Shown here one piece after another: positions 26,434 to 39,036 of a stretch of DNA of 64,000 bases. The translations under genes were made by a program, and so were the position numbers. Source of the stretch: Trochalopteron elliotii (lineage: Eukaryota; Chordata; Aves; Passeriformes; Leiothrichidae); the NCBI GenBank assembly GCA_024734555.1, contig JANPWX010000038.1, positions 2,366,758 to 2,430,757 on the forward strand. Direction: 5' to 3'. The notes under the pieces were generated by a model. That model did no database searches and had not been told where the DNA came from. It saw only the letters and a program-made list of their open reading frames with translations. Every line of letters starts with the position of its first letter. The stretch's first letter is position 1.

Positions 26434-28541
26434 CCCCTGATTACTCCCTGCTGATAAACATGATGGTTCTTTTCAGGCTCCCTCTCTGCATTGTTTTCCT
26501 TCTGGGTGATTTGTTGCTGGATCCTCTAAATGTTTATTTATTGATGCATTTATTTTTCATTGCAGTTCTTTATGTCTCTTGTAGGAAGGAAGACAAGGAA
26601 AAGGGAAGAAGACTGGATGTGTCTTTTGACTAGAAATATTTGTCCCCAGATGGAAATGAGTAAGATTCTTTGCATGGGTAGCTGGGGTTAGATGGCAGTC
26701 AATGCCAGGCCAGAGAGACAAATTAGGACTATTTTTCTTTAGAAAATTGTCTCTTAAAAATGAGAGAGTAGCAGTATCAAAGAAACCTCTCAAGGACAAA
26801 GATTTGGTGAGCAGGGAGCTCCAAAGCCAGTTAGAGGCTGGAGTTTTTATCTATGAGGGCACCTTTTTAATATAAAACAATACCTTAATTAGATTTCATG
26901 AGAAGAGGAAAGATATGAAAAAGAAGAATTATGTTTTTACTCTTTAAAGTAATAGTCACTAATCCCCAAAAATAACACTAGTCAAGAAAGGGCATTCAGA
27001 AGAAACAGGAAACTGAATATTTAGAATTTGATCTTGAAATACAAATTCTTATGTCTTTGAATGACTACTTGTGGTATAGTTTCCCCTCAGCTAACTAAGG
27101 GGCTTCAGTAATGATAAGAGAAAAGTTTTTAGCTGGTGGAGGTTTTTCAGTGTCAAATTCTTCTCTTAAAATTTGTTCTAGATTTTGCAGTGACAAATGG
27201 CAGGTATTGTAAATTGCCTCCCATACTGCTATAACAGGAGGTTCACCTTCAGAGTCATTCTGAGCAGTGATAATGATGGTCTTAAATAGCATAGTGGAAA
27301 ATCACTAAAACAGCCTCAGACCAACAAGGATGAAAATGTATGAAAATGAGTTGAGACTATGGAAAACGGGAAAAAAAAAGACTGGTCTGCAGTGAAGAGA
27401 CAAAAAGCAGAAAATAGGGAAAGTTCTGATAACAACAAACCTATTATAAATGGTTTAGAAGAGCAGGAATATTAAACACAAAATATTCCAGTTTATCTGA
27501 TGAGAAATTTGATTAGCTCAATAGTCAACTGCCTCTGTACTTAAACCTTGCCCTGTGGCACTGATTAAACTATGTAACACCAAACAAAAAGAGAGATAAA
27601 GAGAAAGCACTCTTCATCACTTGCTCAATTCTGCATGGTAAAGGAACAGAAATTGTCACAAAACCCCCTTCATACAACCAGCAAAATCAACAGAAGTTTA
27701 TTGATCCAGCTAAATCTCTATGAATATGTCATGATTCTTTCCAATTATTGTGTTTGGTGAGTGCTAAATTGGTAATCACACCATACAATTAATTATACTT
27801 TAAGTTTTCTCACACATTAGAAAACTTTAGCATTTTATATATATGTTTTTATTTCATTAGAAAATGTCTGAGTGATTTCTGTATACTGACCTATGAAGTG
27901 ACTTTTCACTTTTCCTTGTGGAAAAGAAAAACGTGAAAGGAGAAATGACAGAGTATAATAAAATTACAAGTGGCGTAAAGTAAGATGGACAGAAATTGTT
28001 CATTTTCTTTTCCAGTGCAGGAAAGAGGAGGTGTCAAATTGAGCCAGTAGCAATACATTTCAAGACAGAAAAAAGTAGGTGCAAAAGACCTCGTAAAAGA
28101 TAACGCGGATTCAAGAAGTTCATGTAGGTTGGTTGATTGGGAGACTGAAAAGGTTTATGGAAGAGAAATTCGTGTTGGGTTGCAAATTAGTAAGACCACA
28201 TAGACTCAGGAGATTTTCAGTGTGAAAATAGCTGGACCGTGAAATTAGCATTACACAGAAGTGTCATTTTATAACCTTGTCCTGCTCTTCCTTTTTCAAT
28301 CCATTCACTTGCGGATGTTGAAGGATACAGAACATGACTCAGCCTTTGGCTTCAGCCACTACAGCTGTTAAAAGTGTATTAGATTCTGTAACTGCTGTCA
28401 CTCACTGACCTCTCCAAGTGAAACTGGAAATGTGTCTTGAAATTTATTGAAGAAATTTATCTATTATTCTATCTATGAATTCTTAAAACCTTTTTAATAA
28501 TCTGCAAGCTTTACTTATATCCCTACTGATTTTAAGGGATG

Positions 28542-28562
28542 TTTATTTATTTATTTATTTAT
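28542..28562. repeat. (TTTA)5 microsatellite
   Basis: Five perfect TTTA units. Confidence 0.95.
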
Positions 28563-30364
28563 CACATTTTGTGTGTATTATCCACAACCTCTATTGATGA
28601 CCATATTTCCTCCCCTTGTTTCTTTTGACAAAGTTTTCCCCTTCTATTATTCCTTCTACTCCCAGTTTCTAAGAGGCCCTGATCTATATGAATTGGGTTA
28701 TACCATTGAGCTGAAATAACACTCTGTTCTTTCTTTTTTTCTTCTATCTGTAAGGTGAGAATTGGCAGCACTTTTCCTATCAGGTATCAACTTTAATTTG
28801 TGAACAGTTTTTCTTAGATTCAAATTCTCTTTTTAATTCTGTCCCCTTTATTAAGTAGAATAAATTTTAGATAGGTAACTAAGAGGAGAATCTTGTCAGT
28901 CTCTACAAACCACAAAGTAGAGAAATATTTTAACAATTTGATGGCCCCTGAAAAATTCTGCCAGTAAAATTTTAAAAATAAAGTTTTATCTCAATTTTAA
29001 AACAAAACTTTTATTTCCATAGTTTTATCTTCTGACAGGAAGCAGTCTGCTGTACCTGCCTTGTTTAGACAATATATCTTTGGTCAAGAATTTGTCTCTT
29101 GCTGGGCATACACATCAAGCTGTCTTGCCAGTTCTTTCACTTATTCTTTCCTAATGTACTTCATAAACTCTGCATCAGAATCACCTTATTCTATCAACTT
29201 TTATTCATGTCTCATCTGAAACATAACTGTCTAGAAACATTCTACAGCACCTTCACGGCAGAAGAGATAATCACGTTAAGGTGAAAATGCAAGGATAAGT
29301 TTTCAAATGTACCCAAACTAAGTAGCTAAATTAGTGTAATGATCAGTATACTATATTTACACTTAAGGAGAGCACCAAGAAAAAAATATTAAACTATAAT
29401 AGGCAGAAGTCTTAATATTATTTGACATTTTACTTTTATCACTTAACATTCAGTAAACAAGTAAGTTTTTAAGAGCAAACATTTACCACTCATTTATAAG
29501 TTATCATACTTATTTCCTTCTTCCATGTTAAAAGGTTATTATTTTTATGGTATTAAGATACTGCCTTATGGTAACTCTGAAAACACTCATCCTGGTAACA
29601 GTGCTACTGCACCAGTTCCAAAACAAACCCATCTTTCAACATTAAGCATTGGAGTGGCAGGCAAGACTTCTTTCCATCATTGTCTCCAGAACTGTAGGAT
29701 CAAAATGAGAGGATATTTCTTTAATATTCAATTAGTAAATAACCTATGGCTTTGCTTTATAGCATGCTTGATTTATACAGTATGAAATGACATCCTCTTC
29801 CCTGACAGCAACCAACCATATATATTATGGAAACTCAGAGTTGCCTACTTCCTTGCTTACTTCTAAATGCTGAAGAATTCAAATCAAGTTATTTTACCAG
29901 CATACTGTTAATAAAAATCAATTAAGTTCACTACATGAAAAAACAGCTATAACAATTTCCCTCCTATCTTAAAAAACAGACAAGCTTTTACATAAAATAA
30001 ACCTAAAACATTGGAATATTTTTTGAAATTATTCAGTATGTCAAACTCTAAGAAAAAAACCCAGAACTTACTTCAAAAACCATCATCCAGAAATACTAAA
30101 ATCAGCACAATTTATTTCTACTTCCTAATTTGTGCAATACTGTGACTTAATAGTATGTATCCATTGACAGCTCTAAATGTGTTTTTTCTTTACTGTATCT
30201 ATGTACATATATAGCAAGACCAGAAATGGTTCAATGAAAAGAGTCTCCATTATACAGTGAAGGCTTCTCTAAGTAATTATTTACCTGCAGAACTTGGGTA
30301 GTTCAAAGCCCATTTTCCACTGCGTTCTTTTGCTTATCATTGATTTACTGAATGTGATCAGAGA

Positions 30365-30500
30365 GTCTCTTTCATTAGAGGCTTTAAGAAACAGATTAGA
30401 CAAACAGTTATCAGAAATTCTGTTGTACAATTCGTCATGTATGGGAGCAGCAAAATTAACTTGGTGGCTCTCAAGGTCCCTACATCCTATGTGCTATGCT
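30365..30500 (+). mobile_element. Ancient CR1/L3-like LINE remnant (3' end)
   Basis: The stretch contains TTCATTAGAGGCTTTAAGAA, then ACAGATTAGACAAACA, then TCAGAAAT, which match the order of the recalled 3' region of old amniote CR1/L3 elements (a 'ggaggttttaagaacagattagacaaacacctgtcaggga' type block). After a gap, GGTGGCTCTCAAGGTCCCTA and a CCTATGTGCTATG tail resemble the terminal 'gacctctgaggtcccttccaaccctatgattctatg' block. The match is weaker than in the three younger CR1 copies, which suggests a much older insertion. Boundaries are approximate. Confidence 0.6.
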
Positions 30501-30977
30501 TTTACAAAATTTAGCAGCAAACTCAAAAGTGAGAGAAAACTTTGATATTTTTGAACATGAACAAATGCCTTGTCATATCAACAAAAGCTTTTTTCAATAA
30601 GTTCCAAACTGTATAGGATTAAGTAACACAACATTGATCATTCTAATCCATGTCTTTACAGTCTGTAATATATCTTTTATTATTAGAGTGTAAATTGACA
30701 AAAATATGATTTTAATAGATGTTGCAAATACATTTGAAAATGTATTTGGACACACACATACATTAAAAGTGTGAGACAGCAGTGTGTAATCAAAGTTGTG
30801 AAATATATTTTTAGCACTGTTTATAGCTGAAAGAGCTGCTCAATGATATGTAGAAGGGCAGACATCTGGATCATTATAGTATCTGTATGAACAAAAAATA
30901 GAGAGATGATTTCACAGCCATTTTTGACCTCTCTGAATAATTTTAATCTGACTATGCAAAAACTCTTCCCCAAGCAG

Positions 30978-31003
30978 ACAACAGCATTGTACAACAGCAT
31001 TAT
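30978..31003. repeat. 13-bp near-perfect tandem duplication
   Basis: ACAACAGCATTGT (30,978-30,990) is followed directly by ACAACAGCATTAT (30,991-31,003); the two differ at one position. Confidence 0.85.
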
Positions 31004-32637
31004 TGTAGGCAGTCAATGTATGGCTGCTGAATAAGTGATTCAGTCCTTACAGAATTGGTATTTAGATCTGGCATCTGTTTTTCTTGGCTTCTTTCACTGC
31101 TGATTCTGCCAGCTTCTTAATCTGAGTCCCTTGCTTTCTCCTACATGCATAGACATTTTCCCATTGCCTCTAAATTTTCTGCAGCAAGCAACAAGTTGAC
31201 CTGTCTTCTTTTCTGTGATCCTGTTTTGTTCCGACACAGTGTGCAACACATTCTATAATCCTATGAAGGATATTTCAACCTTTAGCACATTGTTTGATGT
31301 TGATTCCCCTCTCCATTGCTCCATACACAAAGGACTGTGAGACAGAATGAAGAAAGATCTGAATCCACCATAAAAGATGGGATACTTGAGGTAACAATAG
31401 GATTTTTTCCTCCTAAATACATATTCCTTAAACATAACAGAAAAAATCCTAGGACACCACAAAACCTGAAGTTTCAAAACCAGAAAGGCTGCAGAGGAAT
31501 CAGTCTTGCTGATAACACATTTCTAACAGAGTTTTCACGGCCGTGTTATCACTTCCTTCTCCTTAATTTGGAGGCAGTAAAGGCCTTTTCATCTCTGTGT
31601 ATTCTGAGCTCCTTAACAGCTATCAAACTTAGACCCACCAGCAATGTAAACATTTACAGGCAATGTCAAATCTAGCCATGGTACAGGACAATATGAGGCA
31701 AAACAGTATATAGTGTAATATAGTATAATACTATTACATAGTATACATATTGTATAGGGTAACTCAATATGGTGCAGTACTGCTTAAAACTGCACAGGAT
31801 CCTCTGTTAACCCACCCATATTCAGGCACAGTAGCTTAAAATGCAAACCCATTGATAGTGACTAAGGTGAGAGGCAAAATGCAGTACTAAAAATCCCTCA
31901 GCTATCACCCTGAAGGGCATTTCTAATGTAAATCCAGAAATCTAATTAGGCAGCTTGACTAAAAAAAAAAAATTCCCACTTGAAAAACCAGTTAAGGTCA
32001 TTAAATTGAATAGATTCCAGCTACCATGTGGAACAGCACTAATCATATGGAACTGTATTAACTGTTCACTTTAGCATTACCAAGCAAAGTATTTGCATGC
32101 AATGTAAACAGAAAGAGAAGATAGTGCAATATTAAGTCCTCGGAAATGGAAAATAGAAGAGCAATTGGTAATGATGGCCAATATGACCAGATGTACATGC
32201 AGGTGGCTCACAGACATGAGTAGATGAGCTCAGAGCATGTTTTTGGAAGGGGTTTCAAAGACGGCTGAAAGATTGCTTTCCATGATAATGAGAAGATGGA
32301 AAAAATTTTCTAGAGGCATTTTGTTTTGCAAGGATCTTATGTAATATTTATTCCAGTGCTATGGATCTCTTGCTGTCACCACCAGTAACAACAAAAAGGC
32401 ACAGGGAGAAAAATAGAATCTCCAAATAGTGAGGGACGTAGTTCTACAGAAATATTTTATTACTACTTCTTTGGCATTGTTTCAAGAAAGGTCACAAAGC
32501 CCTTGAAAATATGCTAAAGTTTCTGTGAACCTTTCAATATCAGGGCAAAAATAAAGAAACCATGACCTTCCTGATTCTTTCAGAGACTTCAGAAAATCAC
32601 CTCCATATTTCACTGTAGGCTTGCCCTGGTGGACTTT

Positions 32638-32652
32638 AAAAAAAAAAAAAAA
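32638..32652. repeat. A15 homopolymer tract
   Basis: 15 consecutive A following GGACTTT. Confidence 0.85.
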
Positions 32653-35600
32653 CCTACAAACTCAATCACCAGAGGTATACAGAGTATATTTTTTTATCTT
32701 CCCTGTAGTATTGATAAAGTTCCACCTAATTAGTCACTTACCCGTTAGTCACTTTCAAAATGCCTTCCAATTTATTGCATATTATTGAGTGCTGAAGTAC
32801 AAAGGCCTGTTGAGCCAACTGTAATTTCTTCTACTTGGCTGCTCAGTTAAACACCACTACTTTTCCATGTGCAAGTAAAGGGATTTTTTTTTTCATTCTA
32901 TCTAATTTTGTAGAGTTTTTTTCTCATGTTTAAAAAAGTTGATCTTAATTAGTTTAAAAGCTTGGTGACATTTGAAGTGCTACATCATTCACTTTAAGAT
33001 CTGAAAGTAATGTAGCAAGGCTGACTTTGGAAATTCTATCTGAATCCAACAAATGAACTCTTAAAGTCTGTGTGAACTCTGCTACTTGACACACAAATGA
33101 GGAGAGCTTCTGCAGATGTCTGCTTCACACTTCATGTAGTAAAGCTGTGGTTTTCCCCTCCTCCTTCCTCAGACAAAATGAACTTACATTATTTGCCCAG
33201 GAACATTCCTCTATGTGTGACTGGTACCCCTTGCTCCTTACCTCTGGTAACATCCTGGCAAGGAGTCCCAGAAAAAGCTGTCTGTCCACATAGTGTATTT
33301 GTCTGCTGTATCTCATCTTTGAATGCTGTTGGCCATAAATTCCAACACTTAATAGAACAATTTATAATAATTCGGGCATGCTTTTAGAGAAAAGTGGAAC
33401 AGCTTTGGAGAGGTTGGTAAGAGAGGAGCATCAAGTAGGCACATAGGTCATTTGGCTCGACAGACTTAATTTTTTTTTTCCATCTGCCAAGATAGCAGTT
33501 AAATAAAGTTAATTCCTGAAAGCATATGACAGCAAAATTTCCCAGAGCTTTTACATTCCTTTTAATAAAAAAATTTATTAGAGGCATGCCATTATTTCCT
33601 ACCTTCTAAGTGAGTTATTTACTGATTTTACTGACTATAAGATATCCTAGTAACATTTCAAATACTAATAGAATATTTATTTCATTAGCCAGCACTACCT
33701 TTTCCATTTCTCTAGTGTATATCAACTTACAGGAAATGAAACAGGTAAAAACAATATGCAGAGAATTCTTTTTGAGTCATCTCCTATTCAGAGTACTGTA
33801 CTCAGGAGAAATATCTTTGAATTTAGGGGAGAATCACTGTTCTCTTCAAATGGTTTTTTTCTGTCTTATGTATGCTCCCAACACTCTTGTGATTCTGTAC
33901 TGAATAATACTGTTAAATTCTGTACTGAAATTGTATTAGCCTTTCATATGCAGTATACTGATGAGAAAATGAGAAGGATAGAAGGATCATCATTTCCATG
34001 TTATGATTTCTTTGGAATAAACTCTCTAAATCCACCACCAGTGCTATTAATTAGATAACGTGATTAATTAATGAGAAGACCAGTCTGTTTCACCTTGGCT
34101 AACATTCATAGACCAGTTTGATTCTTCTGATATTTATGAAAGTTTCATATGAAAAATATAATTCCATTTAAAGAACTCAAACTTCCACCAATATGCAAAG
34201 TTTGCTCTGCCAAGTCTCCGTTTGTAGTTAGAGGGACTTAAACAGTACTTCTTCAAAGAAGAGAGGTTTTCTTTTAACTGATTTGTAGTTTCTATATGTG
34301 ACAGCAGTGGGTGGAGTTATTTTTATCTTATTCTATAATATGTTTGTACTACTTTTGTGTTATTTCTTTTTCCTGTGGTTTACACAAAAGCAGGTTGTTA
34401 AATTGATATTATGATCTGTGTGTCCCAAGCCTAGTTCTCAGTTAGAAGCAGGAGCAACTCTGAATCCATTGAATAATATCAAATTACAACCTTAGAGTCT
34501 CATTCTTTCTTAATCATTTAGAGTTTAGAATGAGACTGTCTCCTGAAAGGCCCAGGTTGATTTCAAACTCTGATTTGCTTCTATCATCTCTATCTTTTTA
34601 TGGGCTTGCAAGATTACAACACCTAGATGCTCAGTTGACAACATCACTGTAGGCAAAGCCTCTTTTTTTATAGTTTGGATATTGTACATACTCAAGATTT
34701 TGATAACGTTGACTGCATTAGTTGAGGCAGTTTGTGAGCCTACCTATGACTGTAGGTTTTGAAGCAGTTTCCATGGGCAAGGTCTGCTGAATAGCAGGCA
34801 TTTATAACCTTACACATAACCTTCCAGATCCTACTTTTTTAGCAATGAAATATCTTCTGTCACAGTACAAATACAGCAATTTGATTTTTATGTTACTGAA
34901 GTAATATTATTCATCTTAGGCTACACATCCCAAGTCTTAGAAAAGTCAATATCTTGCATAATCTGCCACCAGATCTATAACATATCTTCTCTAATCATTC
35001 CTTTCTACTTTTGATTTTTATCTCTTATTTACATAGTACTCAAAATTTAGTGGTTTTTTACTTCCTTGGATTTACGTATTTTAAATTGATTAACTGAACT
35101 GGTATATTGCTGCTAAATCGGAATAATTACAATCAAGCACATTAAGAACAATATTCATTTTTTCCCTGGTGTTCTTGAACTTCAACAAGTCCTACTCCAA
35201 CAATTACCTTCTATGCTTCTCTTGCTGCCTTTTAATAATGTGTTAACATTCCAGGAGTTTTATTCAACAAACAGACTCTTAGGAAAAAAAGTCCACTGCA
35301 TTTTCACAAAGGCTTTGTGCCTTTCTTCTGAAACTGTGAAGACCTCTTCTGTGCTGCTTTATGAAAAAGGAAGCACCAGGAACCACAGGTAAAATAGAAT
35401 AATTATTTATTTTAAGCAACAGCCTGCAGATACTATAGTAGAAGGATATCACCTCTTCTTCTTCTTCTTTTATTGCCTTGTAATTTCTACTGAAATTGAA
35501 TGCAAGTGGGTTATAAAAGTGAGTGTGATATTTCCTGAACAGAAGCATAAATGGAAAAAGCAAGAGATTTTCTTAGCTGTTAGCTGATCTCTAAATTTAT

Positions 35601-38600
35601 TATTTTAACTAGAGTTTGGGATCTATAGATGCATTTAACTTAAAGGAGTTTTTGTTCTATTGCAACACAGGAAGCAAAATATTCAGTTGATTTCTATGAT
35701 TTGATATGGCAATCACCCTCCACAGAAATGCTTGACCAGATCATACACCAAAAAAAAAGAGGCACTTTCCATAAGCTACGGCACCTGTGAGTGTCATTTT
35801 GGAGGAGGTGGATAGTGGATGGTGAAAAAAGGATTGCATTTCTTCAAAGAGATAATTTGGTTATTTGATATGGCATGAGATTTGCGTACGAAATTATCCA
35901 AATTTGCAAAGGGAAAAAGCATCAGTTTTCACCCAATCTGCAAAAATTCAGAACTATTTTATAATTTTAATATATTTATTCTACTCATTCTAGCAGAACA
36001 ATGAAAAATATGAAAGACAGAAAATGAAATTTATTTTTTCTTGGTCAACTGACGTGTGGTGAATTTTCTGTTGACATCACATGCAAATCCATTGCAGTCA
36101 CTCTTGAATAGTGGTTATATGAACCCCAAGGCTGAGCAGATAATCTTAAAAAAATAAAAAAGAATACACAAGTGGATATAAAATAATTTATCTCACTGTT
36201 TGAGCAGTCGGCCAGTACCCAGTGTGTCACACCACTATCACTCAGGAGTAGTGTTATGTCCAGTACAATCCCAGTGAATATCCAATATATAACCACCTTT
36301 ATACAAAATATAGGCTATAGAACAATTCACTAGATTGCTTTTTCCCTTCCTCAGGTTCTTCATGATCATTTGAAGATATTTAAACATTTCAGACAAAGAA
36401 AAAGTTTAGACACAGAAGCACAAAGTGTTTTCATAACTTTTCTTTCTAAAAGCTTTGCATGTAATTTATATATTTGCTTAAAACTGCTCTCCTGCTAATC
36501 AGTTGCATCCATAGACAACATTTCCTCTTTCTTTGTTGTAAATGATTTGACTATGAATTACAGCTCTGACACATTCTATTCAATGTGACAACATTCTTAA
36601 TTCTAGAGACGAGAAGCTCTGGCAGTCTTCTGATGATCTATTCATACGAGGTTCTTTTACATACTTCTGCATTTTTACTGTGAAGAAAAATTAACTCTTT
36701 GAATTGGAGTGTGAACTCTCAAAGAATCTCCTCCTCAAGAGTTAGGTTCCCCAAACTCCGATTCTTATTCTGGTAATTTTCTTCTTTTGGAAGAATTTCT
36801 ACTCTTTTATGGAAGATGCCCCCAGTCTGAATAGATATACTGGTGTGCAGGAAGCACCATCGTACCCAGAGTCCACTAAATGCACTCATGGTTGTTGTCA
36901 GCATTCCGTTATGGGTAAGTAGCTAAATGAATATCTACTTCTCAGGCCCCATACATCCCTTGTGATCATCAATATATTCAACTGGTCCACTTAATTCTGT
37001 AGAACAGAAAAAAAATTTCTTTTGTGGTTGACAATTTTGCCTATATTTCTAGAGAGAAAACTCCATGTTGATGTTCCATTAACAACTGTGGTATGAGATG
37101 GAAATTTTTACTAAAACATATTAATTTTTTCAGGTTTTTTTTTTACTGTTCTTACAGACTTTCCTTTTAGAATACCAACATGATTTGCTGGTAACAACTG
37201 CCTGAATATGAACCACAAACACTAACCAAATGAAAAAGGCTGTGTAACATTTGGCAGCACGAGCTTTTAGATGATGATTAGTGAACTGTTTCTGCACAGA
37301 TATAAGATAAATCACAGAGCAACTGCAATGTCTCAGGACCCCTCATGATGGTGTGTTTTCCCATTCAGAAATTCTGTATAAAACAATAGTCATTACTTTT
37401 ATGCAAGGTGGAAAGAGCCCACAAATTTATAATAGTTGTACAATTCCAGAAGCTGGTGTTAAAACTGGTAAAAGTAGCAACTGCTTCATGTATTATGTCA
37501 AATCAAATTTTAATTAATATACTGCATTTGCCTTGAGAGCTCAACACACACAGAGTAGAAACATTTAAAATGTTCTCTAAAGCTTTTCTGACTGTCTAAT
37601 TTTTGTCCCACTACTATATAATTGTTCCATGGTCTAATTAACATATATGATCTAGCAATAAAAACTAGTTTTCAGGTTTTCAAGATGATTGTGTACATAA
37701 GGTACACATTATATATTTTATACATATGGCAAAATCACTCAGCTTTACGGGTTGTGAAGGGAAGGTGTGATGTCTTGCATTTCACCCACAAAAAAAAAAA
37801 TCAGTTCTATATGTTGCACAGCACAGAAAAAACCTGTCCATTCTCTGTAGCTGGCAGATCCTCATCATGTCAATTGGCATAGGTGGTCTTGTGTGCAGAT
37901 GACAGTACTCATCTCTGAATGTACAGGAAGGAAACAACACAGATGAGTCTGCATTTAAATCTTGAAAGTGAGCTCACAGACATCAGTCAACAAGCAAGTA
38001 TAACCAGTAGTGGCAATATACTCCTAGTGACATTGAGAAGGAGTACAACTCTCACAACAGTCTCTTCAAAGTCAGCAGAACAAGTTGTGGATCAAAACAG
38101 AGTACAATACAATTGTGGGGAGCTAATAAGATATAGGAAAAGAAAAAAAGAAATAAGGATTTTGGCTCAGAAATGAACATTTTAGAGTGTTATGCAATTT
38201 CTATTGAAATATGCTATCACATCCAAGCAAGCATCCTGAAAAAAAAAAAAGTCACCTATGTGTTTTCAGTGCCATCATTCAAAGTAATCTTCCCTTAAAA
38301 TAAATCAGAAGATAAGTAGGATAATGTCTAGATCAGCAATCACAACTGCTAGAGTGCCGAGGAATGGAAAGTCATTGGGCAGGTTCCCCAATGTGCAGCA
38401 TATGCTGTGGTCATGAAAGCTTAAGCCTCATGACCTGCTATGAACACAAGCTGTTCCCAACTAGTGGTCAATAATTTTCTGTATCATTTACAATAAATTA
38501 AAAACCACCAACACAGTACAAAATTGTGTCCACCTGCTTTCTAGGACATATTTGCATATTTGCTAATAGAACAGGCATTAGTAAAGAATCTCTCTGTATC

Positions 38601-39036
38601 AAATTTTATTGAGAAATTCTAGAAGCATTTAAAGCTTAGGAAATAAATTAGAACTTAAAGCTTAAGAAATATGGGGTTTTAGAAGTGCTAATCAGCCTTT
38701 CCTATAAAAATTTTACTTCACATATAAATCATGGGAGTTTTGTCATTATTTCTAAAAGAAGTAAAATCACACCCTACTTTTGCAACCTCTTAGTTGTTAG
38801 ACCATAGGGAATTCAAAACTGCTTTTCTCCTCTTGCATAAAATATTCAATAATCTATAAAACACTTTTTTTCCTATATACTTTAGGTTTCTGACATGAAC
38901 ACCTGTGTTTCAGAAAAACTAATTCTACCAGTTGGTATTGAGCTATATCCTTCCTTCTGGTGCTTCTAGTTTGTTCCTGAAAATACTAGATCTTAACAAA
39001 GTATCTCTCTAGTGATTCAGACTGGAAAACCATTGT

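Larger units (their letters stand above)
23902..30364. other. AT-rich non-coding stretch, no gene seen
   Basis: No frame longer than about 95 codons. The segment starts with a perfect 12-bp tandem pair (AGACATATAATT at 23,966-23,989) and later holds a T16 tract and a TTTA microsatellite. A 65-codon minus-strand frame at 27,095-27,292 has a balanced, protein-like composition but no recognised family. The 28,080-28,250 part has a few more CpGs than its neighbours. Nothing else is identifiable. Confidence 0.55.
30501..39036. other. AT-rich non-coding stretch, no gene seen
   Basis: Frames do not exceed about 120 codons and none is recognisable. I noted a 13-bp near-perfect duplication (ACAACAGCATT units, 30,978-31,003), an AT-rich palindromic patch near 31,710-31,760, A-runs at 32,638-32,652, 37,788-37,800 and 38,239-38,250, and an approximate duplication of TTAAAGCTTA at 38,629-38,665. 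No CR1 end, LTR module or RNA gene is visible. Confidence 0.55.

Noticed and set aside
31230..31270. CR1-like tail ACATTCTATAATCCTATGA
   Set aside because: The terminal octamer resembles CR1, but none of the upstream CR1 blocks is present.
38350..38500. Possible hAT-type DNA transposon terminus (CTAGTGGTCAATAATTTTC)
   Set aside because: Only one vaguely matching end, with no inverted partner or 8-bp target duplication.
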